Shown piece after piece: positions 52,366-60,872 of a stretch of DNA of 64,000 nucleotides (positions are counted from its first letter, which is position 1; the number at the start of each line of letters is the position of its first letter). The DNA lies in contig NZ_JAQAGY010000023.1 in NCBI RefSeq assembly GCF_027533645.1, positions 1 through 64,000 on the forward strand, written 5' to 3'. The translations under genes and the position numbers were made by a program. Source of the stretch: Paenibacillus caseinilyticus. Lineage in GTDB: Bacteria; Bacillota; Bacilli; Paenibacillales; NBRC-103111. The notes under the pieces are model-generated. The model was not told the DNA's origin and did not search any database. It worked only from the letters and a program-made list of their open reading frames with translations.

Positions 52366-52421
52366 TTCCATATGTGTCTGACATCGTTCCATACTCTCCG
52401 ACGTACCTGTTGCGCTATACT
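52366..52421 (+). promoter_or_regulatory. AraC-type direct repeats and galK promoter
   Basis: TTCCATA at 52366-52372 and again at 52387-52393, exactly 21 bp apart (two DNA turns), with a further CCATACT at 52468. A -10 TATACT lies at 52416-52421, without a good -35. This is the classical arrangement for an AraC-family activator binding tandem half-sites upstream of an activator-dependent promoter. Confidence 0.6.
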
Positions 52422-52493
52422 GAGACCATTCAAAGCATGCAGGATGCATTACGTATTCCAGTTCTATCCATACTTATGATGAGGTGAAGAGCG

Positions 52494-53672
52494 ATGAGTG
52501 AAGTACAGGTATTAAAGGAACAGTTTATCGAATTGTACGGTACGGAGAGCTCCCACGAGATTCACGTATTCCACGCGCCGGGCCGTGTCAATCTGATCGG
52601 CGAGCATACGGACTACAACGGAGGATACGTATTTCCGGCCGCGCTGACGTTCGGGACGACGCTTGTGATCCGCCGCCGGGACGACGGGCTGCTTGGCTTC
52701 GCATCGACCAATTTTCCGCTTCGCAAACAAATATCCATTCAGGATATCGAGTACCGCGCAGAGGATGACTGGACCAATTACCCCAAAGGCGTGATCCAAG
52801 AGCTGCAGAACCGCGGCGTGCGGGTAGGCGGATATGACCTGCTGTTCAGCGGCGCGATCCCGAATGGTTCGGGGCTCTCGTCTTCCGCTTCGATCGAAGT
52901 CGTAACAGCCTACGGCTTTCTAACGCTGGAAGGGCAGCCGGTGGATACGGTCGATATTTCGCTGCTCGCCCAGAAGGCGGAGAACGAGTTTATCGGCGTC
53001 AAATGCGGCATCATGGACCAGTTTGCCGTCGCCAACGGCAAGAAGGACCACGCGATTCTGCTCATGTGCGACACGCTGGAATACAAGCATGTGCCGTTCC
53101 ACAGCGGCTCTTACAAGCTCGTGATCGGCAACACGAACAAGAAGCGCGGGCTGGTCGATTCCGCTTACAACGAGCGGCGCGCCCAATGCGAACAGGCGGT
53201 GGCGGACCTGCAGGTGAAATATCCGGACCTGAGACTGCTCGGGCAACTGTCCCTCGAGCAGTTCGTGGAATCCCAGGATCTGATCCAGGATCCGGTCGTC
53301 CGCAAGCGTGCCCAGCACGTGGTCGAAGAAATTCACCGTGTCCTGCATTCCGTGCGCGTGCTCGAAGAGAACGATCTCGTCGGCTTCGGCGAGCTGATGA
53401 CCGGCTCCCACAAGTCGCTGCGCGATCTCTATGAGGTGACGGGCTTCGAGCTCGACACGATGGTCGAGGCAGCGCTGGAGGTGCCTGGCGTGCTCGGTTC
53501 CCGGATGACGGGCGCAGGCTTCGGCGGGTGCACGGTGTCCCTCGTTCACGAGGACAGCGTCGAGCGCTTCATCGAGGAAGTCGGCCAGGTATACAAGAAC
53601 AAGACCGGCCTGACTGCTGATTTCTACGTCTGCAATATCGGGGACGGCGTGAAGGAACTGCCGGCCCTGTAA
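52494..53672 (+). CDS. galK: galactokinase
   Basis: 392 aa GHMP kinase; phosphorylates galactose at C1, first step of the Leloir pathway. Signature HAPGRVNLIGEHTDYNGGYV, the ATP-binding GAIPNGSGLSSSASIEV and the terminal GSRMTGAGFGGCTVSLV. Length is normal. GAGGTGAAGAGCG precedes the ATG. First gene of galK-galE-galT, each separated by 71-81 bp. Confidence 0.97.
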   Translation: MSEVQVLKEQFIELYGTESSHEIHVFHAPGRVNLIGEHTDYNGGYVFPAALTFGTTLVIRRRDDGLLGFASTNFPLRKQISIQDIEYRAEDDWTNYPKGVIQELQNRGVRVGGYDLLFSGAIPNGSGLSSSASIEVVTAYGFLTLEGQPVDTVDISLLAQKAENEFIGVKCGIMDQFAVANGKKDHAILLMCDTLEYKHVPFHSGSYKLVIGNTNKKRGLVDSAYNERRAQCEQAVADLQVKYPDLRLLGQLSLEQFVESQDLIQDPVVRKRAQHVVEEIHRVLHSVRVLEENDLVGFGELMTGSHKSLRDLYEVTGFELDTMVEAALEVPGVLGSRMTGAGFGGCTVSLVHEDSVERFIEEVGQVYKNKTGLTADFYVCNIGDGVKELPAL

Positions 53673-53743
53673 TATTCCTGTACTCCATTAGACACTGACA
53701 TAGATAGAGAAGAGATCCGCGGATAGCGAAGGGAGAGGTAACA

Positions 53744-54733
53744 ATGGCAATTATGGTAACGGGCGGCGCGGGGTATATCGGTTCGCATACGGTGGCCGAG
53801 CTGCTGGCACGAGGGGAAGAAGTTGTCATCGTCGACAATCTGCATCAGGGACACCGCGAAGCGGTGCTTGGCGGCAAGCTGTACGTAGGCGATCTGCGTG
53901 ACGCCGCCTTCCTGGATACGGTGTTCGGGGAGAACGAGATCGATGCGGTGATTCACTTTGCGGCGAGCTCGCTCGTGGGCGAGAGCATGCAGAATCCCGG
54001 CAAGTATTATCATAACAACGTGTACGGCACGCTCTGCCTGCTCGAGAAGATGAACCAATATGGCGTCCAGAAGATCGTGTTCTCTTCCACGGCGGCCACG
54101 TACGGCGAACCGGAGAACGTGCCGATTCTCGAGACCGACCGCACCCTGCCGACCAATGCTTATGGTGAGACGAAGCTCGCGATGGAGAAAATGATGCGCT
54201 GGTTCGATACGGCTCACGGCATCAAGTACGTGTCCCTCCGCTACTTCAACGCCGCCGGGGCGCACGAAGAAGGCAAGATTGGCGAGGACCACTCGCCGGA
54301 GACGCATCTCATCCCGATCATCCTGCAGGTGGCGCTGGGCAAGCGCGAGCACATCTCGATCTACGGCGACGACTACCCAACGGCGGATGGCACCTGCATC
54401 CGCGACTATATTCATGTCACCGACCTGGCCGATGCGCATATTCTCGCGGTGAAGAAGCTGCGCGAAGGCGGCGAGAGCGCGGTCTACAACCTCGGCAACG
54501 GCCAAGGCTTCTCGGTGAAGGAAGTTATCGATATCGCCCGTACCGTGACAGGACACGGCATTCCTGCGGGGGTGGAAGCGCGCCGCGCCGGCGATCCGGC
54601 CGTACTCGTCGCTTCTTCCGACCGGGCGAGAAGCGAGCTTGGCTGGGAGCCGAAGCGCAATCAGTTGGAGCGGATCATCGCTTCCGCTTGGGCTTGGCAC
54701 CAGAGCCGCCCGGACGGCTACGGACCGAACTGA
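53744..54733 (+). CDS. galE: UDP-glucose 4-epimerase
   Basis: 329 aa extended SDR. NAD-binding GGAGYIGSHTVAELL, AASSLVGESMQNPGKYYHNN, catalytic Ser in VFSSTAATYG, Tyr/Lys in YGETKLAMEK, and GTCIRDYIHVTDLADAH. Interconverts UDP-galactose and UDP-glucose. Ribosome site GGGAGAGG. Second gene of the operon. Confidence 0.97.
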   Translation: MAIMVTGGAGYIGSHTVAELLARGEEVVIVDNLHQGHREAVLGGKLYVGDLRDAAFLDTVFGENEIDAVIHFAASSLVGESMQNPGKYYHNNVYGTLCLLEKMNQYGVQKIVFSSTAATYGEPENVPILETDRTLPTNAYGETKLAMEKMMRWFDTAHGIKYVSLRYFNAAGAHEEGKIGEDHSPETHLIPIILQVALGKREHISIYGDDYPTADGTCIRDYIHVTDLADAHILAVKKLREGGESAVYNLGNGQGFSVKEVIDIARTVTGHGIPAGVEARRAGDPAVLVASSDRARSELGWEPKRNQLERIIASAWAWHQSRPDGYGPN

Positions 54734-54814
54734 AGGCGGCTGTCAAGGCACGCCGATTCCGCCGCGGGGCGGGTGTAGAGTCCGTCCCGTGGCGATAAGG
54801 AGGGAAAAAGAGCA

Positions 54815-56404
54815 ATGGAGAACGTACAGAAAGAGCCGCAGCACAGCGCTCCCGCCCGAGAGGCGGCCTACCGGATCGAGCGGCTGCTGCAGTTCGCCTT
54901 GAAGCGCAAACTCATCGACAGTATGGACGTGTACGCGGCCCGCAACGGGCTGCTGGATCTGCTGCAGGTACCCGAGCCCTATGAGGGTGTACTGGAAGAG
55001 GCACCGGCGGAGAGTCCGGTGGAGATCCTGGAAGGACTGCTCGACTACGCGGCGGAGGTCGGCCTCTTGGAAGAGAACAACACGACCTTGCGCGATCTGC
55101 TCGATGCGCGGATCATGGGCCAGCTTATGCCCCGCTCCTCGGAGATCGTGAACCGGTTCTGGGCCAAGGCAAGGAAGGATGGCGTAGAGCAGGCGACCGA
55201 GCAGTTCTACCGCCTCTGCATCGACTCCAACTATATCCGGATGGACCGGATCGAGAAGAACCTGTACTGGCTGGCGCCGACGGAGTACGGGGCGCTCGAG
55301 ATGACCGTCAACCTCTCGAAGCCCGAGAAAGACCCGAAGGAGATCGCGATGCTGAAGAATGCGCCGCAGTCGCATTATCCGAAGTGTCTGCTCTGCATCG
55401 AGAACGTGGGCTACGCCGGCCGCCTGAACCATCCGGCCCGCCAGAATCACCGGGTCATTCCGCTGGAGCTGACGGGTGAGACCTGGTTCTTCCAGTACTC
55501 GCCATATGTATATTATAACGAACACAGCATCATCTTCGATAAGCAGCACCGGCCGATGAAGATTTCGGGAGACACCTTCGAGCGGCTGCTCGACTTCGTC
55601 GACCAGTTCCCGCATTATTTCATCGGCTCGAATGCGGACCTGCCGATAGTCGGCGGTTCGATTCTGAACCATGATCACTTCCAAGGCGGGCGCCACAAGT
55701 TTCCGATGGAAATCGCGCCGGTCGAGGAGAGCTTCACCCATCCGGATTACCCCGGAGTGAAGCTCGGGATCGTGAACTGGCCGATGTCCGTTATCCGGAT
55801 TCAGAGCCATCACCGGGAGCTGGTCCTGAAGCTGGCGGGTACGATCTTGGATAGTTGGAGAGGCTACAGCGATCCGGGGCAAGAAGTGCTGGCTTATACG
55901 GAGCAGGATGGCGTGCGGACCCCGCATAATACCGTCACTCCGATCGCCCGCAACAATGCGAACGGAGAGTATGAGCTTGATCTTGTGCTGCGCAACAACC
56001 GCACGAGCGCAGAGCATCCGGACGGGATCTTCCATCCGCACCAGGAGCTGCATCATATCAAGAAGGAGAATATCGGCCTGATTGAAGTGATGGGGCTGGC
56101 TGTTCTGCCCGGCCGGCTCAAGGATGAGCTGGAGCTGGCGGGGCAGCTGTTCACCGGCGGGGCGCCTCTGGACGGGCGCATCACGGAGGATGCGTCGCAT
56201 CCGCTGCATAAGCATGCGGCTTGGCTGGCCGAGCTGATCGCCGAACACGGCGCGGCGCTGACGGAGGAAGCGGCGGAAGCGATGCTCCGAGGGGCCGTAG
56301 GCCGCAAGTTCTCGGACGTGCTCCGTGACGCGGGGGTATACAAGCGCGATGATCACGGACGTCAAGGCTTCCGGGCCTATCTGCGGAGTATCGGTTTTCA
56401 ATAA
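54815..56404 (+). CDS. galT: galactose-1-phosphate uridylyltransferase (Firmicutes type)
   Basis: 529 aa. This is the longer Bacillales/Lactobacillales family, distinct from the E. coli HIT-type GalT. Signatures: AILDARIMGQLMPR-like helical N-terminal region, HYPKCLLCIENVGYAGRLNHPA, VPNADLPIVGGSILNHDHFQGG-type motif (here GSNADLPIVGGSILNHDHFQ) and PHNTVTPIARNN. Exchanges UMP between UDP-glucose and galactose-1-phosphate. GGAGGGAAAAAG precedes the ATG. Last gene of the operon; the terminator follows 120 bp later. Confidence 0.97.
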   Translation: MENVQKEPQHSAPAREAAYRIERLLQFALKRKLIDSMDVYAARNGLLDLLQVPEPYEGVLEEAPAESPVEILEGLLDYAAEVGLLEENNTTLRDLLDARIMGQLMPRSSEIVNRFWAKARKDGVEQATEQFYRLCIDSNYIRMDRIEKNLYWLAPTEYGALEMTVNLSKPEKDPKEIAMLKNAPQSHYPKCLLCIENVGYAGRLNHPARQNHRVIPLELTGETWFFQYSPYVYYNEHSIIFDKQHRPMKISGDTFERLLDFVDQFPHYFIGSNADLPIVGGSILNHDHFQGGRHKFPMEIAPVEESFTHPDYPGVKLGIVNWPMSVIRIQSHHRELVLKLAGTILDSWRGYSDPGQEVLAYTEQDGVRTPHNTVTPIARNNANGEYELDLVLRNNRTSAEHPDGIFHPHQELHHIKKENIGLIEVMGLAVLPGRLKDELELAGQLFTGGAPLDGRITEDASHPLHKHAAWLAELIAEHGAALTEEAAEAMLRGAVGRKFSDVLRDAGVYKRDDHGRQGFRAYLRSIGFQ

Positions 56405-56525
56405 AGAGAGCGGTTCCTCCGGCTCCGGAGGGGGGCGCCTCGGTCCCGGTTCCGCCCTCCCGTAACACAGGAGAGCAGGAACACGGGCTCAAGAAGCGTG
56501 AGCGGGATAGCTGCGCACGTCAACC

Positions 56526-56556
56526 AAGGGCTGAAGCATATGCTTCAGCCCTTTTT
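56526..56556 (+). terminator. Rho-independent terminator of the gal operon
   Basis: 28-bp perfect palindrome (AAGGGCTGAAGCAT and its complement) followed by TTTTT. Confidence 0.9.
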
Positions 56557-56627
56557 GTCGTACGGCCGAGGGGCTCCCTGCGGCTCGCTTCGCTGCATAA
56601 TCCAACACGCGGAGGCGGAGAAGGCCA

Positions 56628-56798
56628 TTACACGATAATACGCTGCCGGGTATCCATGGAGGCAGGCACTTCGGAAGTGACCTGCACGATCTGCAGATTG
56701 TTCATGCAGAGACTGAGCTTCAGCAGGGCGGCTTCCGCCTGTTCGCGGTTCATCGGATGCCCAAGCAGTTTGCCTTTATAACTGATACTGAATTTCAT
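56628..56798 (-). CDS. small protein (56 aa)
   Basis: Starts MKFSISYKGKLLGHPMNREQ and ends DTRQRIIV, with a helix (AEAALLKLSLCMNNLQ) between two strands. GGAGGACGGACC is seven bases before the ATG. Cytoplasmic, no Cys or metal motif. Coding-like composition; unrecognised. It lies alone between the gal terminator and the DUF1540 gene terminator. Confidence 0.65.
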   Translation of the reverse strand: MKFSISYKGKLLGHPMNREQAEAALLKLSLCMNNLQIVQVTSEVPASMDTRQRIIV

Positions 56799-56977
56799 GG
56801 TCCGTCCTCCATTACTAGATAAATTGGTTGTGATGATAGTTATAGGTAGGGGCTTGGCATAGTGCCGGTCCCTCTTATGTAGATACGATGATGGAGATCA
56901 GGCTGGCGTCTGGTCCGCTACTCCACAAGATTCGAAAAGAATCAGGGGGTAAGGTCCGTTCGCGCGCCGTAACCATC

Positions 56978-57019
56978 AAAAGAACAGACTACCCGGCTGA
57001 TCCGGGTATCTGCTCTTTT
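56978..57019 (-). terminator. bidirectional terminator after the DUF1540 gene
   Basis: A long imperfect stem around ACCCGG/CCGGGT with AAAAGA on one side and TCTTTT on the other, so it can act in both directions; it follows the reverse gene at 57062. Confidence 0.8.
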
Positions 57020-57061
57020 GACGATGAATGTCTCCTGAAGCGTTATTGGATGTAAGCCTGG

Positions 57062-57283
57062 TTAGTGTGCTTTGCGTTCTTCGAAGGTCTGACAACAGGT
57101 GTCAATGACGCCGCTGGCCTCATCCTGATGGCGGGAGTCATACTCCAGTCCGTTCTTGCTTTGCGTACCGGGCTTGTCCGAATGTGCGTTAACTTCAATC
57201 ATAATGACCTCTGCACTGCAGTTATTGCCGCTCTCCCAGTACTCACAGTTAGCAATACTGCACTTCACCATTGGATTTTCCAT
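57062..57283 (-). CDS. DUF1540 domain small Cys-rich protein
   Basis: 73 aa. VKCSIANCEYWESGNNCSAEVIMI and TCCQTFEE match the DUF1540 pattern, with six Cys likely to bind a metal. Function unknown; found in many Bacillales. GGAGGTGATTCCAC precedes the ATG. A promoter with an overlapping palindrome lies about 100 bp upstream. Confidence 0.85.
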   Translation of the reverse strand: MENPMVKCSIANCEYWESGNNCSAEVIMIEVNAHSDKPGTQSKNGLEYDSRHQDEASGVIDTCCQTFEERKAH

Positions 57284-57374
57284 GTGGAATCACCTCCGCT
57301 TCTTATTAACCATCCGGGAGAGACTTCAAACACTGATTCGACAAAAGAAATAAAAGGAAAGAAGTAGGGGAACG

Positions 57375-57412
57375 TTTGTTCTTATTATATAAGAACAAAG
57401 AACATTAGCCAA
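57375..57412 (-). promoter_or_regulatory. promoter and palindromic operator of the DUF1540 gene
   Basis: On the minus strand TTGGCT (57412-57407), exactly 17 bp, TATAAT (57389-57384). An 11-bp inverted repeat, TTTGTTCTTAT (57375-57385) and ATAAGAACAAA (57389-57399), covers the -10 box and transcription start, as expected of a repressor site. Confidence 0.7.
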
Positions 57413-57597
57413 GACCCAAATCGCCGCCGGATTAGCCGTCGAATGCGGTCGAATACGCTCCCGACCCGGGATGTCTCCCATGATCCCGCTTCCAAGGAGT
57501 CAACCACCCGCGATGTAAGGAGGGGACGGAAGGGACGGTATGGCGCTTCCTGTCTTAGAGGATGCCATTTCTATCTAGACATCTTATTAAATATCTC
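57413..57597. other. intergenic region between DUF1540 and MerR genes
   Basis: No gene seen; a weak plus-strand frame from 57443 lacks a good ribosome site and runs into the MerR promoter. Confidence 0.4.
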
Positions 57598-57642
57598 TTG
57601 CCCCTTACGTAACGTCACGTTTTATACTACAGTTACCGGTAA
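57598..57642 (+). promoter_or_regulatory. MerR-type promoter with 19-bp spacer and dyads
   Basis: TTGCCC (57598-57603) and TATACT (57623-57628) are separated by 19 bp, the over-long spacing that MerR regulators correct by DNA distortion. The spacer contains the dyad AACGT-C-ACGTT (57611-57621). A second palindrome TTACCGGTAA (57633-57642) lies at the expected transcription start. Confidence 0.7.
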
Positions 57643-57671
57643 ACAGCTGGCAGCAAAGAAAGGAGTGGGTT

Positions 57672-58166
57672 ATGCCGCAGTATTGGAAAGTGGGGGAACT
57701 TGCAAAATTAACCGGGCTTACCGTCCGTACCCTTCGATTTTACGATCAGATTGGATTATTTTCACCATCCGGGCATTCCGATCATGGCCATCGTTTGTAT
57801 TACGAAGCAGATATCAAACAACTGCACCAAATATTATCCTTAAAAGATTTGGGCTTATCGCTTGAAGAAATCCATTCGGTACTTAAAGGGCATACGTATA
57901 CCCCCTCTCACATCGTGGATATCCAGATTGAACGGGTCCGCAGCAATATGAAAAACCAACAGAAACTTCTGGCTGAACTCGAACGTGTTGCTGAACAAAT
58001 GAACCATGAGGATCCGCCGTCCGTTGACGAGTTTATCTCGTTACTGGAAACGATGAAGATGAACCACGAAAAGTATATCATTGAACACCGGCTGAACTGG
58101 GAACGCCATTTTGATCAGCTGGGCGATTTTTTGAACAAAAATTTGCCGCCAATAGGGGAGGATTGA
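57672..58166 (+). CDS. MerR family transcriptional regulator
   Basis: 164 aa. Winged helix YWKVGELAKLTGLTVRTLRFYDQIGLFSP at the N-terminus with the wing HGHRLYYEADIKQLHQI, then a coiled-coil dimerisation helix (QIERVRSNMKNQQKLLAELE) and a C-terminal helical tail (TMKMNHEKYIIEHRLNWERHF). There is no metal-binding Cys cluster, so it is of the multidrug or small-molecule kind (TipA/BmrR/SkgA-like, TipAS domain absent). AAAGGAG precedes the ATG. Four bases separate it from the SRPBCC gene. Confidence 0.9.
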   Translation: MPQYWKVGELAKLTGLTVRTLRFYDQIGLFSPSGHSDHGHRLYYEADIKQLHQILSLKDLGLSLEEIHSVLKGHTYTPSHIVDIQIERVRSNMKNQQKLLAELERVAEQMNHEDPPSVDEFISLLETMKMNHEKYIIEHRLNWERHFDQLGDFLNKNLPPIGED

Positions 58167-58170
58167 CCTG

Positions 58171-59037
58171 ATGAAACCGCGATTTACGACTCACACCACA
58201 TTTCAAATTGAACGCAATTACCGCGCCGCACCTGAACGCGTATTTGCGGCATGGTCGGACCGGAGCGCCAAAGCGCGCTGGTATCAACCTGCTGAGGTAT
58301 TCGATTTCCGCGTAGGGGGGCGAGAGTTTAGTCAAGGCGGACCTGCAGGCGGACCTGTCTTTACATTTGACGCTCAATACCAGGAGATTGTGCCTAATGA
58401 ACGTCTGGTGTACTCCTACAGTCTGGACCAAGGAGAACTCCGGATTTCCGTCTCCCTCTCAACCATTGAATTGTTCCCGGCCAGCGATGGTACTACACTG
58501 GTGTTTACAGAGCAGGCCACGTTCTTCGACGGCCATGACACGCCGGAACAGCGTGAGCAGGGGACCCAAGAATTGCTGGATCTTCTCGGCAAGTCGCTTG
58601 GGGAAAGTAATCCCGAAGCTTTCGAACTGGTATCCCGTCGTAAGCTTAATGCTCCTCGGGATTTGGTCTACCGGGCTTGGACGGAACCGGAACTGCTTGC
58701 TCAGTGGTGGGGACCTAACGGTTTCACGAATACATTTCACACGTTCGATTTGAGGCCGGGAGGAGTCTGGGAACATACGATGCATGGTCCAGACGGAACA
58801 GACTATCCAAGCCGCAACGTTTTTCATGAAATCGGTCCGGAACGGATTGTGCTGCGACACGAGACCGGACATCGCTTTACCCTGACTTCTACCTTCCAGG
58901 ACGCTGACGGTGGGACGGAAATGACTTTCCGGCAGACTTTCGAAACAGAAGTAGACTATAAAAAAGCCAAGCCGATTTGTGAAGAAGCGAATGAACAGAA
59001 TTTAGACAGGCTCGCTGCGCTATTAAATAGGATTTAG
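58171..59037 (+). CDS. tandem SRPBCC (AHSA1/START) domain protein
   Basis: 288 aa made of two AHSA1-type domains: residues 10-140 (YRAAPERVFAAWSDRSAKARWYQ, VFTEQATFFDGHDTPEQREQG) and 150-288 (LNAPRDLVYRAWTEPELLAQWWG, FRQTFETEVDYKKAKPICEE). Each folds into a cavity for a hydrophobic ligand. Most such proteins are single-domain, so this is a fused duplication with diverged halves. GGGGAGGA precedes the ATG; with the MerR gene it forms one operon. A role in binding or detoxifying the inducing compound is inferred. Confidence 0.88.
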   Translation: MKPRFTTHTTFQIERNYRAAPERVFAAWSDRSAKARWYQPAEVFDFRVGGREFSQGGPAGGPVFTFDAQYQEIVPNERLVYSYSLDQGELRISVSLSTIELFPASDGTTLVFTEQATFFDGHDTPEQREQGTQELLDLLGKSLGESNPEAFELVSRRKLNAPRDLVYRAWTEPELLAQWWGPNGFTNTFHTFDLRPGGVWEHTMHGPDGTDYPSRNVFHEIGPERIVLRHETGHRFTLTSTFQDADGGTEMTFRQTFETEVDYKKAKPICEEANEQNLDRLAALLNRI

Positions 59038-59086
59038 AAATCAACGGCATTTCGTTTATTTGATGAACCTTAACTTAATGAACCGG

Positions 59087-59133
59087 CGGCAGCCCAGGGC
59101 CTGATGTTCCCGTCCCTTGGCTGCCGCTGTTTG
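59087..59133 (+). terminator. Rho-independent terminator of the MerR/SRPBCC operon
   Basis: CGGCAGCC (59087-59094) pairs with GGCTGCCG (59119-59126), extended by AGGG/CCCT, followed by a T-rich stretch. Confidence 0.75.
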
Positions 59134-59223
59134 TATTGTGGCGGAGGAAGAGTGTACTTTGTCGGCAGGGCTGGAACCGCTCAGGGACATCCCTGCTGCC
59201 GGACAAATCATGTGTTAATTATA

Positions 59224-59252
59224 TTGACACAATACCACTGCGGGCATATGAT
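59224..59252 (+). promoter_or_regulatory. near-consensus sigma-A promoter of the ATP-grasp operon
   Basis: TTGACA (59224-59229), exactly 17 bp, TATGAT (59247-59252). The 100-bp leader to the start at 59351 is very A+T-rich and contains TTATAT/ATATAA repeats near 59302. Confidence 0.85.
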
Positions 59253-59350
59253 AAATACTATAATATGGGCTATAGGACGGATTATGTACCCTAAATATCT
59301 ATTATATGTCATTTAATATAACATAAATAGTAGAGTAGGGAGGAACTTCG

Positions 59351-60817
59351 ATGGCCAAGAAGGAATGTTCGTCTTTCTCGCCCTACCCGCTTCAAACATA
59401 TTACGACGAGATGTTCGCCGAAGAGACCGGACCGGTCGTCCGGGAGCACTACGATGGAGTATACCGCCGGTTTGCCGCCATGACCGCGGGCGAATGGGCG
59501 CTGAAGCAGGCGGCCATCGACCGCCGCATGATGGAGGAAGGCATCACCTTCACCCTCTACAATCCCGCACAGGCCCACCCCCTGGAGCGGACGATTCCCT
59601 TCGATATGATTCCGCGTGTCATCCCCGCGGGCGAATGGAGCCGGATCGAGGCCGGACTGCTGCAGCGGGTGCATGCCCTGAACCGGTTCCTGCATGATAT
59701 TTATCATGACCAGCACATCATCCGGGACGGGATCGTACCCCGGCGGATGGTGGTGGCGAACCGTTACTTCCGTCCGGAGATGATGCGCCTTCGCGTGCCC
59801 GGGGATGCTTACATCACGACTTCGGGGATTGATCTCATACGCCATTCGGATGGTGAATATTATGTGCTGGAAGATAACCTCAGGTCGCCTTCCGGCTTTT
59901 CGTATCTGTTCCAGGGCCGCAATCTCATGAACCAGCTTTTCCCCGAACTGACTCTCGCCAGCCGCGTGCGGGATGTGGAACAGAGCCTGAACGAGTTCCT
60001 CTCCGTCCTGCGCAGCCTGGCGCCCGGCCGCAAGCCGGATCCGGTGATCGCCCTCTTGACTCCGGGAGAATACAATTCCGCTTATTACGAGCATGCCTTC
60101 CTGGCGCAGCAGATGGGAATCTATCTGGTGGAAGGAAGGGATCTTGCCGCCATCGACCACAAAATTTTTATCCGCGGGATGAAGGGGCTGCAGCAGGTGG
60201 ATGTGCTGTACCGCCGCATTGACGACGACTTCCTCGATCCCCTGGCCTTCAATCCGGGCTCGATGCTGGGGGTGGCCGGCATCATGAATGCCTACCGCGC
60301 CGGCAATCTGGCGATTGCCAATGCGCCGGGTACGGGGGTGGCGGACGATAAGGCCATGTATGTCTATGTGCCGAACATGATCCGGTATTATCTGAACGAA
60401 GAGCCTCTCTTGAAGAATGTGCCGACCTATGTGCTGTCCCGGCCGGATGAACGGGAGTATGTGCTTGCCCACCTGACGGAGCTGGTGGTGAAGGAGACTT
60501 CGCTTTCCGGCGGATATGGGATGCTGATCGGCCCCGCGGCCTCCGAACAGGAGCTAGCGGACTTCGCCCGGCGGATTGAGGATGATCCGGCCCGCTATAT
60601 TGCCCAGCCGGCGATGCAGCTGTCGCGGGCTCCTGTGCTTGTGGACGGGAAGCTGGCGCCGCGCCATCTCGACCTGAGGGCGTTCGTCTTGATGGGGGCC
60701 GGAGAAGGGATGCATATCATCCCCGGCGGGCTGACACGGATGGCGATGCGCGAAGGCTCGCTCGTCGTCAATTCGTCCCAAGGCGGCGGCTGCAAAGACA
60801 CCTGGGTCATGGCTTGA
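59351..60817 (+). CDS. circularly permuted ATP-grasp type 2 protein
   Basis: 488 aa of the former DUF404/DUF407 family. Signatures: TFTLYNPAQAHPLERTIPFDMIPRVI, HDIYHDQHIIRDGIVPRRMV, GIDLIRHSDGEYYVLEDNLRSPSGFSY (the metal and ATP motif ENLR-like), VVKETSLSGGYGML and the terminal SSQGGGCKDTWVM. ATP-grasp enzymes activate a carboxylate and join it to an amine; this branch is predicted to make a small peptide or peptide-like bond, but its product is not established. GGGAGG precedes the ATG. First gene of the operon, 55 bp before the alpha-E gene. Confidence 0.93.
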   Translation: MAKKECSSFSPYPLQTYYDEMFAEETGPVVREHYDGVYRRFAAMTAGEWALKQAAIDRRMMEEGITFTLYNPAQAHPLERTIPFDMIPRVIPAGEWSRIEAGLLQRVHALNRFLHDIYHDQHIIRDGIVPRRMVVANRYFRPEMMRLRVPGDAYITTSGIDLIRHSDGEYYVLEDNLRSPSGFSYLFQGRNLMNQLFPELTLASRVRDVEQSLNEFLSVLRSLAPGRKPDPVIALLTPGEYNSAYYEHAFLAQQMGIYLVEGRDLAAIDHKIFIRGMKGLQQVDVLYRRIDDDFLDPLAFNPGSMLGVAGIMNAYRAGNLAIANAPGTGVADDKAMYVYVPNMIRYYLNEEPLLKNVPTYVLSRPDEREYVLAHLTELVVKETSLSGGYGMLIGPAASEQELADFARRIEDDPARYIAQPAMQLSRAPVLVDGKLAPRHLDLRAFVLMGAGEGMHIIPGGLTRMAMREGSLVVNSSQGGGCKDTWVMA

Positions 60818-60872
60818 TCACGGTCTTCTGGCCGGACGTCTATCTTGTCCAACGCAAAGGAGTGACTGCAGC

